Source: an uncultured Clostridia bacterium (GTDB lineage: Bacteria > Bacillota > Clostridia > TANB77 > CAG-508). From it: a DNA stretch of 64,000 nt. The position numbers and the translations under genes were made by a program. This document shows, piece after piece, positions 1-7,957 of the stretch (position 1 is its first letter; each line of letters starts with the position of its first letter). A model generated the notes under the pieces. That model ran no database searches and was not told where the DNA came from. It saw only the letters and a list, made by a program, of their open reading frames with translations. The DNA lies in assembly GCA_934167755.1 (NCBI GenBank), contig CAKPLT010000009.1, positions 1 through 64,000 on the forward strand. Direction: 5' to 3'.

Positions 1-120
1 TTAATTGTTAATCTTTCGAATGATAGATTAGATAAATTAATAAGCTACTATGAAAGAATTACAAGTGAAAAACAAAATAAAATTGAAAAATTAAAAATAT
101 CATTAAATAACGAGGTATAA
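1..120 (+). CDS. C-terminal end of an unidentified protein (partial)
   Basis: The first 39 codons of the window are open in frame 1 and end with TAA at 118-120. The encoded tail is charged and Lys/Asn rich, ending KISLNNEV, and looks like a helical C-terminus. The next gene starts two bases after the stop, so the two are probably co-transcribed. The start and the domains lie outside the window, so no function can be given. Confidence 0.6.
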   Translation, partial: LIVNLSNDRLDKLISYYERITSEKQNKIEKLKISLNNEV

Positions 121-122
121 AT

Positions 123-371
123 ATGGATTTAGAAAAAGAAATTGAGCAAATAGAATTAAGAAATAAAAAAGTTGAAATAGATAAGGCATGGGAAACAAGT
201 GGAACAAGGAAAATATGTATTATGATTCTAACTTATATAGTAGTAATCATATATTCTTATATTATAAAAAATACAGATAATATATTTTTAAGTTCATTAG
301 TACCAGTAATTGGTTTTGCTTTATCAACTTTATCTTTAAAAGGTATAAGATATTTTTGGGAGAAGAAATAA
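123..371 (+). CDS. small membrane protein of unknown function
   Basis: 82 residues. A charged N-terminal segment (MDLEKEIEQIELRNKK) of about 25 residues is followed by two hydrophobic segments at about 31-48 and 54-74, with a basic end (RYFWEKK). The start is ATG two bases after the preceding stop, with GAGG in the last codons of that gene acting as ribosome site, so the two genes form an operon. A strong terminator follows. The family is not recognised; the topology suggests a small two-pass membrane protein. Confidence 0.6.
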   Translation: MDLEKEIEQIELRNKKVEIDKAWETSGTRKICIMILTYIVVIIYSYIIKNTDNIFLSSLVPVIGFALSTLSLKGIRYFWEKK

Positions 372-378
372 TTGAAGA

Positions 379-417
379 AAGTCAAGATAAAAAAGCTTTA
401 TCTTGACTTCTATTTTT
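379..417. terminator. bidirectional terminator
   Basis: Perfect 13-bp stem (AAGTCAAGATAAA / TTTATCTTGACTT) with a short loop, T-rich on the plus side and A-rich on the other. It separates the converging small membrane gene and the fic pseudogene. Confidence 0.8.
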
Positions 418-956
418 TATATTCAAACCTCTTCATTCTTTCTTCTTCTCTAGTAGATAATTCTTTCAACCATTCAGCTAATCCATTACTATCATTATTT
501 CTTAAAAATTCAAAATACTTTATTCTATCATCTTTTGCTATAACAACAGGTGGCAAATTATTTTTTAAGAATTCATAATTTACAAGTAATCTACAAGTTC
601 TACCATTTCTATTTTCAAAAGGATGTATTTTTTCAAATTCAATATGATATCTAGCAATTTTAGTAAATATATCTTGCTCATCATGATTATAATTATATAT
701 ATAATACATCATCAAATTCTTCATTATTTTGTAAATTATAAAAAACTAATTCTAATGCCTTTTTATGATTAATAGCTTCTTATATTTCTCTAGGTTCTTT
801 TCCTTCTATTTTAAAGCTATTGTCGTTATAAAGAATAGCATAAGTTTCAGCATAAGTAAGTGTACTTCCTTCAATAGCATTTGAATGATAAGTACTTCTT
901 GTAATTAAATCTTCTAAATAATCTTTAGTATTTAAAATAAATTCTAAAATGTTCAT
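410..956 (-). pseudogene. Fic/DOC family AMP-transferase, broken
   Basis: Reading down from ATG at 956 (good AAGGATG ribosome site) gives MNILEFILNTKDYLEDLITR, then SNAIEG. That fits the (S/T)xxxE(G/N) inhibitory-helix motif of class II Fic proteins. An in-frame TAA at 780-782 interrupts it. The reading then continues (EAINHKKALELVFYNLQNN), and a frameshift near 700-725 joins it to the Fic core with HPFENRNGRTCR. The catalytic loop HPFx(D/E)GNGRxxR has R in place of the first G. About 30 residues normally found between the two halves also seem to be missing. With a stop, a frameshift, a deletion and an active-site change, the gene is almost certainly dead. Fic proteins AMPylate target proteins and are often toxins. 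Confidence 0.8.
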
Positions 957-1005
957 TTTATTTCATCCTTTTTATTATAATTTATTATAAAATATAATAA
1001 AAAAC

Positions 1006-1045
1006 AAGGATGTATTTGGAAGTTTATCCAATATATCCTTGTTTA
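1006..1045. terminator. hairpin, probable terminator
   Basis: AAGGATGTATTTGGA pairs with TCCAATATATCCTT (one bulge), followed by GTTTAATG. It lies in the gap upstream of the fic pseudogene, just before the att-like site. Confidence 0.45.
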
Positions 1046-1094
1046 ATGTCCCTATTTAAGGTTGGACTTCCTTATTATTATATTTTTATAAATA

Positions 1095-1107
1095 TGGTCG
1101 AGGCGAC
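1095..1107. repeat. att-like copy of the tRNA-Pro 3' end
   Basis: TGGTCGAGGCGAC here is identical to 5010-5022, the last 13 bases of the tRNA-Pro gene including its encoded CCA. A short direct repeat of a tRNA 3' end is the usual footprint of tyrosine-recombinase integration. The island would run 1095-5010. No integrase is left inside, so this is inferred from the repeat alone. Confidence 0.5.
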
Positions 1108-1210
1108 CTTGGTTTATTTCTTTAAATTGTTTATTTTGTAGTGCTTTGGACATTTTGTAATGTAGTTTGAATGCAGTTGTAAAAAAATGTCAAATAATTT
1201 ATAAAAATCA

Positions 1211-1239
1211 TTGCAAATTTACTTATAACTCTGTATAAT
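1211..1239 (+). promoter_or_regulatory. sigma-A type promoter
   Basis: TTGCAA (1211-1216), 17-base spacer, TATAAT (1234-1239). It would drive the gene at 1364 with a leader of about 120 nt. The rest of 957-1363 holds only the hairpin and the att-like site. Confidence 0.55.
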
Positions 1240-1363
1240 ATATACAGTTTTTATTTATTATTATTTTTTATTCAAAACGAGGAATTCAGATATGAACAAC
1301 TTATTTAATTCTCTCTTATAAATCAAATGTACAAAGAAAAAACAGAAAGCGAGGTGATGATTA

Positions 1364-1831
1364 TTGATAGATTTAGGTATTGATAATGAAATTAACCAAA
1401 ACAACGAAACAAAAGATGAAATAGAAGAATTTATAAAAGAACTTCAAAATTCATTGACAAAAGAGGAGTTTACAACAACACTTAATATGGAAATTTTAAA
1501 TGAGATTACTTTAGCAACTAAATATAAAGAGCAGTTAGATGATATTGTTAACAAATATATGGAAGAATTATCTTATGAATATGATTTTCTATATTTTGAT
1601 TATGATAAAAAAGAAGAAAGTTATTATTTTGATCTTTATCTTGATGGGGAAAGAACAAGAGAATATTTATCAAAAGATGATGCGAAAGGTATGGAATCTA
1701 AAAATGGAACTCTTTGGCGTATTTGGGATGAAGATAGTATTTTTGAATCAGAGGACTTAAAAGATAACATTAAAATTAATGTAGAATGTGAAATCGATAT
1801 GTTAGATTGGAAATCGAAAAATGGAAAGTAG
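1364..1831 (+). CDS. acidic hypothetical protein
   Basis: 155 residues, very rich in Asp and Glu. The TTG start is chosen because GAGGTG lies eight bases upstream. No signal peptide, membrane segment or metal motif is visible. The N-terminal half is helical (EIEEFIKELQNSLTKEEF). The C-terminal half, with repeated aromatic residues (YEYDFLYFDYD), looks like beta structure. It sits directly before the frameshifted nuclease inside a probable island. An acidic partner beside a nuclease suggests an immunity protein, but this is guilt by association only and no family was recognised. Confidence 0.6.
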   Translation: MIDLGIDNEINQNNETKDEIEEFIKELQNSLTKEEFTTTLNMEILNEITLATKYKEQLDDIVNKYMEELSYEYDFLYFDYDKKEESYYFDLYLDGERTREYLSKDDAKGMESKNGTLWRIWDEDSIFESEDLKDNIKINVECEIDMLDWKSKNGK

Positions 1832-1837
1832 GTAAAT

Positions 1838-2682
1838 ATGGAAGAAAACTATAAAAATAAAGTAAGTGAATTAGTAGAGAGAAAGGTGCCAAAAATATTA
1901 AAGAAAAAAGTATTCCTTTAAATAATGGTAAACCAATATTTGAAAAAAGTGATTTCAATTTAATTGAAGGAGAGCCTATATATTTTGAACTAGATGAACT
2001 TGGAAGAAGTAATGGTGCAATTGCTATTTTAAGTAAATATACTATACCTTTAGTTATAAAAAAGGATTTAACCTATCCAGATCCATATGGATGGACTAAA
2101 AGTTTAGAAAATAAAAAAATATTTGCAAGATGTCATATAATTGCATATAGTTTATCAGCAAAATTAGCTGATAAGAAGAATATTTTTATTGGTACTAATA
2201 CTTTAAATACAAGCATAATGGCTAAAATAGAAAAAACAATTTATAAATATATTATGGAAAATGATGTGAAAGTGCTATATAAGGTAACTATTAAATATAG
2301 AGGTATTGACCAAATTCCAACAGGGGTTTTAATAGAGGCTCAATCTTTAAGTGATAATTTTAGCGTTTGTGAATTTTGCTATAATATACAAAGAAATGTA
2401 AAATTTAATTATAAAGATGGAACAATATTTAAAGATAATAGATTTGGTGTAATTGAAAAAATAAAGAGTAAAGTAAGAAAAAATACGAAACCAAATAAAG
2501 CAAAGAAATTAGATAATCCAACTAAAAATTATATTATAAATAGAAAAACAGGTGAGTTTCATTTAAAGGATAATGAATGTAATCACTTTGAAAATGTAGA
2601 GTCTAAATATATAAATGAAACAACATCTACTAAAAAAGATTTGATAAAAGCAGGATTAAAGACTTGTGAAAAATGTATGTAA
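1838..2682 (+). pseudogene. DNA/RNA non-specific endonuclease, frameshifted
   Basis: The ATG at 1838 opens MEENYKNKVSELVERKV but stops at 1919. The other frame is open from about 1870 and runs through GAKNIKEKSIPLNNGKP to 2682. A single-base indel near 1875-1890 therefore splits an otherwise intact gene of about 280 residues. The core has RCHIIAYSLSAKL, with the catalytic His in place of the usual DRGHxxA, then the conserved Asn region IFIGTNTLN, and a C-terminal small domain with H, CNH and CEKCM metal-type residues (about the last 45). The family cuts DNA and RNA and is often the toxic end of secreted proteins. An ATG at 2218 in the second frame would give only the last 154 residues. A sequencing or assembly error is possible. 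Confidence 0.7.
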
Positions 2683-2784
2683 AATTAAACTAAAACACTC
2701 CATTGCTACTGACCTTTGGAGGCGATTGGGTTAAAGTCTTATTTTAGAAATGACAAATTATTTGAAATGTAGGAGAATAAAAAA

Positions 2785-2979
2785 ATGAAAATAAAATGTT
2801 TAAAGTGTAATGATATAATTGAATCTTTAAGTGTACACGATTTTAAATATTGTAAATGTGGTGCATGCTCAATTGATGGTGGAAATGAATATACTAGAGT
2901 TGGAGGAGATTTTAAATTAATTCATTGGGTATACGAAGATGGTTGTGAAGAAGAGTTAATAAAAAATAATGCAGATTAA
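2785..2979 (+). CDS. small zinc-ribbon-like protein (DUF7695-like)
   Basis: 64 residues. KIKCLKCNDIIES at the start and KYCKCGACSIDGG in the middle supply two Cys pairs, as in a small Zn-ribbon family found across Firmicutes and their phages. The ATG follows GTAGGAGAA at a good distance. No membrane segment is seen. The last codons lie inside the stem of a terminator. The function is unknown. Assignment to DUF7695 is from memory of the KIKCxxCxDIIES...DGG pattern. Confidence 0.65.
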   Translation: MKIKCLKCNDIIESLSVHDFKYCKCGACSIDGGNEYTRVGGDFKLIHWVYEDGCEEELIKNNAD

Positions 2980-2999
2980 TCAACTGCATTATTTTTTAT
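2965..2999 (+). terminator. terminator overlapping a gene end
   Basis: AATAATGCAG / CTGCATTATT, a perfect 10-bp stem with a 9-base loop, followed by TTTTTTATT. The left arm is made of the last codons of the small Zn protein. Confidence 0.75.
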
Positions 3000-3014
3000 T
3001 AACTTCACGGGTAC

Positions 3015-3040
3015 ACCACGGGTTTTACCCGTGGTTTGTT
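3015..3040 (+). terminator. GC-rich hairpin, second terminator
   Basis: ACCACGGGT TTT ACCCGTGGT followed by TTGTTATT. It is GC-rich compared with its surroundings. It may back up the preceding terminator. Confidence 0.6.
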
Positions 3041-3055
3041 ATTAAATTTAAATGC

Positions 3056-3084
3056 TTGATATTACATAAATGATATGATAAAAT
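3056..3084 (+). promoter_or_regulatory. sigma-A type promoter
   Basis: TTGATA (3056-3061), 17-base spacer, TAAAAT (3079-3084). It precedes the zincin-like gene. Confidence 0.55.
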
Positions 3085-3179
3085 TTTTATGGAAATATTA
3101 AATATAATTCTGCAAGAAATAAGTAAATTGATATTTTTTGAAAGGGAACAAAAGAATAAAAGGAAAAGGAGTTAAATAC

Positions 3180-4415
3180 ATGGGATTTTATTGTAAAGAA
3201 GACCAGTTACAGTTTGAAAAGAGTTATGTAGAAATATTAAAATTATTTGGAGAAGGAAATAAAAGTATAATAACAGCTTTTAATAATAGATTAAAAGAGG
3301 TTAATACATATCCAGGTGAATATTCAGATAGCGATGTAAACTCTGTTACACCTGGAAAGACTGGTTATGAGAATAATCCTAATAGTAGAATATATATAAA
3401 ATTAATAGGTTTTGATAGAAGTAGTTGCTCTAAAGCTCAAACCCAACATTACTTTAGCCATGAAACTAGTCATGCTTTTTCAGTTGCTGCACAGGATGTA
3501 TTTTCAAATAGACAAATAGCGGGAATTGGTAATTATAATATTCCTTATTTTTATACTACAAGGATTGGAAATTCCGAGTATCTAGGAATAAGTGGAAGTA
3601 TTTACAAGAAATTGCAACCTAATGAAATAGAAAATGTAATATATGGAGGGGGATTTTGTGAGGTAATGACAGATTTATTTGCGGTAGCATCCAGGGTTGC
3701 ATCAAGTCCAGATATGAAAAATCAAGGAATAACTGTTGATACAGTCTTAAAAAAACCAAACAAAGAATGGAATAAAGAAAGAATAATATCAGGATATTTT
3801 GCAAGTATGCCACTTGCAAGGTTAGCGATTGCAGTGTTTTCTAATTATCCTAATCCACAATATCAACATATATTGAACACAGGTGGAAGCATTTTTTCAA
3901 CCATGCGAACTGATACAAATGCAGAAGTGCATATAAATGATTTTATTTATGGAAGTATGTGTGATCCGTTATATATTGCAGAGGAATATAATAAAATAGC
4001 TGGACAACCTGGAGCTTATTTTAAACTTTGTCAGCCAATGGACAAAATAGTAGACGATTATGCTTATAAAAGACCAGTAGACAATAAGGATATACAGTTT
4101 GTTATACAACAATTAAGTAAATTTGCAAAACTTAGAACCATGATAAAAGTTCAAGAAGGTGTATTTACACAGGAATATGCTGATAAAATATATGAAGAAT
4201 TTGAAAAAGTCAAAAGTGATGTTGAAAGAGAATATGGACTTTCAGATAAGTATCAACAAATAAGTAATCAAAATCATCAGATAACTCCTACAGTGATTGC
4301 CGAAACAAGTAAAAATGCAATAAATGAAAATCCTGGCATAGTAGCAGAAAAAGTAAATAAATTGCACAATATATTTAAGTTACTTAATAGAAATAAAGAT
4401 GATAAGAGGAGATAA
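3180..4415 (+). CDS. zincin-like metalloprotease-fold protein
   Basis: 411 residues from the ATG at 3180, chosen over an upstream TTG (3138) because AAAAGGAG lies at ideal spacing. YFSHETSHAFSV contains HExxH, the zinc-binding and catalytic motif of zincins. About 65 residues later GGGFCEVMTDLFAVASR offers a Glu that could be the third ligand. There is no signal peptide, so it would act in the cytoplasm or leave by a leaderless route. The C-terminal third is helical and Lys/Glu rich. The following small gene is nearly contiguous. Protease activity is inferred from the motif only. The gene lies inside the putative tRNA-Pro island. Confidence 0.6.
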   Translation: MGFYCKEDQLQFEKSYVEILKLFGEGNKSIITAFNNRLKEVNTYPGEYSDSDVNSVTPGKTGYENNPNSRIYIKLIGFDRSSCSKAQTQHYFSHETSHAFSVAAQDVFSNRQIAGIGNYNIPYFYTTRIGNSEYLGISGSIYKKLQPNEIENVIYGGGFCEVMTDLFAVASRVASSPDMKNQGITVDTVLKKPNKEWNKERIISGYFASMPLARLAIAVFSNYPNPQYQHILNTGGSIFSTMRTDTNAEVHINDFIYGSMCDPLYIAEEYNKIAGQPGAYFKLCQPMDKIVDDYAYKRPVDNKDIQFVIQQLSKFAKLRTMIKVQEGVFTQEYADKIYEEFEKVKSDVEREYGLSDKYQQISNQNHQITPTVIAETSKNAINENPGIVAEKVNKLHNIFKLLNRNKDDKRR

Positions 4416-4424
4416 TCGTTATAT

Positions 4425-4853
4425 ATGGAAGAAATAAATAAAAGATTGGTAGAAGTAGACTATATATTGAAAAAGTTAGACAATAAATATATAAATAAAA
4501 TTCCACAAGAAGTATGGGATTACATTACTGAAAACAAAGATAAAAATTATGTTTTTAAATATGATGATGACAAAACACTAGCTGAACAGAATTTAAGTAT
4601 AGACACTATTTCAATTTTAACATATATAAATATGGAATATTTGCTGGAAGAAGAATCAAAAAGAGAATTATTAACACTATTAAAGAATGATGAGATAATT
4701 GCTGAACAGAAAAAAAGGAAGAAATATAATACAGATGATTTATTTAAAAATAAAAAAGCAGAGCAAAAAGAACAAGTTTCTTTGGTAGAAGTAAAAATTG
4801 AAAAATGGTATGAGAAATTGTTTTCATTTTTAAAAAATATGTTTAGAAAATAA
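4425..4853 (+). CDS. small conserved protein, KIP/NKDKNY family
   Basis: 142 residues. It has IPQEVWDYITENKDKNYVF near residues 25-43, then EQNLSIDTISILTYINMEYL, and a basic amphipathic end (KLFSFLKNMFRK). The same plan occurs in the protein at 29656: KIPVQFRQIISENK, LKKETIAILGLIYRDFL and KIFNIIKGIFKK. Both therefore belong to one family of short proteins that I know from many uncultured Clostridia but whose role is unknown. The gene is 9 bases downstream of the zincin gene and its ribosome site (GAGGAG) overlaps that stop, so the two are translated together. Confidence 0.6.
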   Translation: MEEINKRLVEVDYILKKLDNKYINKIPQEVWDYITENKDKNYVFKYDDDKTLAEQNLSIDTISILTYINMEYLLEEESKRELLTLLKNDEIIAEQKKRKKYNTDDLFKNKKAEQKEQVSLVEVKIEKWYEKLFSFLKNMFRK

Positions 4854-4982
4854 TCTGAATGCAGTTTTTACATTCAAATAGTGAAACCTGAATGCAATAA
4901 TGAATGCAGTAACAGAAATATAAAGGAATTTTGAAAAAGTTTGAGAAAAGAAAAAAGGCTTAAAATAGCCTAAAAACAATTT

Positions 4983-5008
4983 AAGGAGCTTTCAAAAAGC
5001 TCCTTTTT
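4983..5008. terminator. bidirectional terminator beside tRNA-Pro
   Basis: AAGGAGCTTT / AAAGCTCCTT stem with T5 on the plus side. It lies just past the 3' end of tRNA-Pro on the minus strand and ends the island genes on the plus strand. Confidence 0.7.
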
Positions 5009-5009
5009 C

Positions 5010-5085
5010 TGGTCGAGGCGACAGGGATCGAACCTGCGACCTCATGGTCCCAAACCACGCGCGCTACCAACTGCGCTACGCCTCG
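5010..5085 (-). tRNA. tRNA-Pro (anticodon TGG)
   Basis: 76 nt with encoded CCA. On the minus strand the acceptor stem is CGAGGCG / CGCCTCG. The anticodon arm is CGTGG-TTTGGGA-CCATG, giving anticodon TGG (Pro). The T-arm has GGTTCGATCCC. Its 3' 13 bases recur at 1095, which marks it as a probable integration site. Confidence 0.95.
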
Positions 5086-5115
5086 ATAAAAGTTTTATGT
5101 GCCAAATGCTTATAT

Positions 5116-5144
5116 ATAATAGCACAAAATAAAAACAAATTCAA
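5116..5144 (-). promoter_or_regulatory. promoter of tRNA-Pro
   Basis: On the minus strand TTGAAT, 17-base spacer, TATTAT, about 30 bases upstream of the tRNA 5' end. Confidence 0.55.
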
Positions 5145-5189
5145 GGCTTTTTTGAAAAAAATTCAAAAATTTTCAAAATATTTGTTCAA

Positions 5190-5873
5190 TTAATTTCTTC
5201 GCTTTCCAAACAAGGATAAAATACGAAGAAAAATATTAATAAAATCTAGATATAATTCCATAGCACCATAAACATATAATTTTTCATCTTCGCAAAATCC
5301 AGCTTGTTGCATAAGTTTAATTTTATTCATATCATAAATAGTTAAACCAAAAAAGATAAGTAAAATAGCCCAATCTAAAGCGATATCTAACATAGTGCTT
5401 CCAACAAAGATGTTAATAATAGTTAAAATAATTCCAACAAGAAGAGCTATAGATAAAATAGTCCCCCAATTTGAGATGTCTTTATCAGTTTTATAACCAA
5501 TTAAAGATAGTACTCCAAACAAAGCTGAAGTTCCGGCAAAAGCATAAACGATTGAGGTCATTTCATATGCAACAAAAATTACTGATAAAGTAAAACCATT
5601 TATGAATGCATAGGTAAAAAATAAAATAGTAACAGCTGTTGGTGAAAGTTTTTTAAACAATAAAGAAAAAATTAAAACAACAGCAATTTCTACAAGACCT
5701 AATGCCATATAACTACCACTTGTAAGAACAGATATATATAATCCTGATTTATAAACATAAAATGCAGTCAAAGCACTAGCGAGTAAACCTAAAAACATTC
5801 TAAAAAATGTATTAGTAAGAACTTGGTTTGTATCAACAGTATGAATAGCATTACCATCGCCATATGTCTCCAT
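5190..5873 (-). CDS. Bax inhibitor-1/YccA family membrane protein
   Basis: 227 residues with seven hydrophobic segments. Family marks include TFFRMFLGLLASALTAFYVY near the start and DWAILLIFFGLTIYDMNKIK with the conserved Asp in the sixth segment. The end is LYLDFINIFLRILSLFGKRRN. The family includes pH-sensitive Ca2+ leak channels and FtsH-interacting proteins such as YccA. The length is normal for the family. It stands alone on the minus strand. The physiological role in this organism is unknown. Confidence 0.88.
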   Translation of the reverse strand: METYGDGNAIHTVDTNQVLTNTFFRMFLGLLASALTAFYVYKSGLYISVLTSGSYMALGLVEIAVVLIFSLLFKKLSPTAVTILFFTYAFINGFTLSVIFVAYEMTSIVYAFAGTSALFGVLSLIGYKTDKDISNWGTILSIALLVGIILTIINIFVGSTMLDIALDWAILLIFFGLTIYDMNKIKLMQQAGFCEDEKLYVYGAMELYLDFINIFLRILSLFGKRRN

Positions 5874-6014
5874 AATATCACCACCTAACTTAATATATGT
5901 AATAATTAGTAAATTATAAATATATTTTAGATAAAAAATGAAAAAAAGTCAAACAAAAAAGAGGTTCTTTCAGTAGCCTCCTTTGTCAATTTTTCTTATT
6001 TGTTCTTACAACAG

Positions 6015-6260
6015 TTAAAAACCACGCTTTTTTATAAAATCAACCACGATACCACAGATAATAAATTCAACGGCAAATGTAAAACTAGATTGTAATAAAC
6101 TCAAACCTAAGTGATAGAAAAAAATAATTCCTAAAAATATGTAAGCTAGTAAAACTCCAACTGCTGATAAGCACACGAGACCTGAAAATAATAAACCATA
6201 TTTCATAATTTTATATGTATCTTCACTTAAATTTTTAAATTCTAAAAACATTTTATTCAT
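6015..6260 (-). CDS. small membrane protein of unknown function
   Basis: 81 residues from ATG 6260, with GGAGG five bases upstream, rather than the TTG four codons earlier. Two hydrophobic stretches (YGLLFSGLVCLSAVGVLLAY and IFFYHLGLSLLQSSFTFAVE) indicate two to three membrane passes. The end is basic (FIKKRGF). Small clostridial proteins of this shape are common upstream of radA, but no function is known. Confidence 0.65.
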   Translation of the reverse strand: MNKMFLEFKNLSEDTYKIMKYGLLFSGLVCLSAVGVLLAYIFLGIIFFYHLGLSLLQSSFTFAVEFIICGIVVDFIKKRGF

Positions 6261-6385
6261 AAGAACCTCCAATCTAAAAACAAAATAAATACAAAAGTTC
6301 TAGTAAATAATAAAAAATTAAACTATCTATATAAATATAGTAGCATGATAAGATAAGAAAATCAAAGGAAATAAATACCAAAAAG

Positions 6386-6414
6386 TTGTAAAGATAAATA
6401 AAATATGATATTAT
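6386..6414 (+). promoter_or_regulatory. promoter for radA operon
   Basis: TTGTAA (6386-6391), 17-base spacer, TATTAT (6409-6414). It gives a leader of about 155 nt that carries the repeat element at 6451. The remainder of the 6261-6575 gap has nothing else visible. Confidence 0.5.
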
Positions 6415-6450
6415 AGCTTAAGAAAAAACAAAAGGAAAAATATACTTGGT

Positions 6451-6515
6451 CTACAATTTCTGACTATTTGAGATTTCATTGCTTCGCTTAGAAACTCAAA
6501 TCGGGCGAGAATAAA
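6451..6515 (+). repeat. short copy of the AACTCAAATCGGGC repeat
   Basis: CTACAAT, then TTTGAGATTTC and GAAACTCAAATCGGGCGAG form a hairpin like that of the 102-bp repeats at 13028 and 61064, but with a different loop and without the second hairpin. It lies in the radA leader. Confidence 0.6.
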
Positions 6516-6575
6516 TTAAAGAAAAATTGAAAATTTATCTTATTTGTTTTTTAATAAAATGAGAGGAGAAAATAC

Positions 6576-7937
6576 ATGGCAAAAGCAAAAACAGTATTTG
6601 TATGCAGTGAATGTGGAAATGAATCACCAAAATGGTTAGGAAAATGCCCAGCTTGTAATAGTTGGAATACATTTTATGAACAAAAAATTGAAAAATATAC
6701 AGAAACAAATAAAATAGAAAAAAAGATAAATAATATACCTAAGCCACTAAGTAGTTATGTTGGACAAGAAGCAAATAGAACTTCAACAGGGTATTTAGAA
6801 TTAGATAGAGTTTTAGGAGGGGGATTAGTAAAAGGTTCATTAATACTTCTTGGAGGAGAGCCTGGTATAGGAAAATCAACATTAATTTTACAATTATGCG
6901 AAAAAATACAAGGAGATGGAAAGGTATTATATGTTTCTGGAGAAGAATCAGCCGAACAGATAAAGTTAAGAGCTGATAGATTAGAAGTAAAAAATGATGA
7001 GTTAATGTTTTTGGGAGAAACAGATATAGATGTTGTTAAAGATGCAATATCAGAGATGAAACCGAAACTTGTAATTATTGATTCTATCCAAACAATGTAT
7101 TCTGATGAAATATCAGCTGCTGCGGGTAGTGTAAGCCAAGTAAGAGAGATTACTTCACAAATTATGAGAATATGTAAGGCTCAACAAATAACTACAATTA
7201 TTATTGGTCATGTAACTAAAGAGGGAAATATTGCAGGCCCTAGAGTGCTAGAACATATGGTAGATACAGTTCTTTATTTAGAAGGAGAAAGATATAATAC
7301 ATATAGAATTTTAAGAGCTGTAAAAAATAGATTTGGGTCAACAAATGAAATTGGAATGTTTGAAATGAGACAAGAAGGTATGTGTGAAGTTACAAATCCT
7401 TCTGATATATTAATAACTGAAAGAGAGGACAATCCGTCAGGCTCATGTATTGTAGCAAGCATTGAGGGAACAAGACCAATACTTGTCGAAATACAAGCAT
7501 TAACATCTCAAACTGTTTTTGGATTACCAAAAAGAACTGCAAATGGATTTGATTATAATAGATTATCGGTATTAATGGCTGTTATTGAAAAAAGAGCAGG
7601 GCTATCTCTTGGAAATCAAGATGTTTATTTAAACATAGCAGGAGGAATGAAGCTTTCAGAACCAGCGGTCGATTTAGGGATTATTGCAACAGTAGCATCT
7701 GCATATAGAAATATACCAATTCCACAATCAACAGTTGTAATGGGGGAAGTTGGCTTAACAGGAGAAGTAAGAAGAATTAATTTAATAGAAAAAAGGTTGA
7801 AAGAAGCAGAAAAATTGGGATTTAAAACATGTATAATTCCAGAAAATAATAAAAAAGGCTTGAAAGATGAATATAAATTAGATATAATAGGGGTCAAGAA
7901 TATAGGGGAAGCATTAAGGAGATTAGGCACTAAATAA
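6576..7937 (+). CDS. radA: DNA repair protein RadA
   Basis: 453 residues. There is an N-terminal zinc finger (Cys 10, 13, 24, 27; CSECG and CPACN). The Walker A box is GGEPGIGKST at about 93-102, the RadA-specific KNRFG motif is near 250, and the C-terminal domain is Lon-like (ISAGGMKL-type segment LNIAGGMKLSEPAVDLGI). RadA is a RecA-like ATPase and helicase that extends recombination intermediates and helps natural transformation. disA follows 20 bases downstream, the conserved Firmicutes order; DisA and RadA are known to interact. The length matches the family. Confidence 0.97.
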   Translation: MAKAKTVFVCSECGNESPKWLGKCPACNSWNTFYEQKIEKYTETNKIEKKINNIPKPLSSYVGQEANRTSTGYLELDRVLGGGLVKGSLILLGGEPGIGKSTLILQLCEKIQGDGKVLYVSGEESAEQIKLRADRLEVKNDELMFLGETDIDVVKDAISEMKPKLVIIDSIQTMYSDEISAAAGSVSQVREITSQIMRICKAQQITTIIIGHVTKEGNIAGPRVLEHMVDTVLYLEGERYNTYRILRAVKNRFGSTNEIGMFEMRQEGMCEVTNPSDILITEREDNPSGSCIVASIEGTRPILVEIQALTSQTVFGLPKRTANGFDYNRLSVLMAVIEKRAGLSLGNQDVYLNIAGGMKLSEPAVDLGIIATVASAYRNIPIPQSTVVMGEVGLTGEVRRINLIEKRLKEAEKLGFKTCIIPENNKKGLKDEYKLDIIGVKNIGEALRRLGTK

Positions 7938-7957
7938 GTTTATAGCAACAGAAAGGA

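Noticed and set aside
3015..3040. GC-rich hairpin as a CRISPR or attachment site
   Set aside because: A simple stem with T-rich tail just after a gene end; a terminator explains it.
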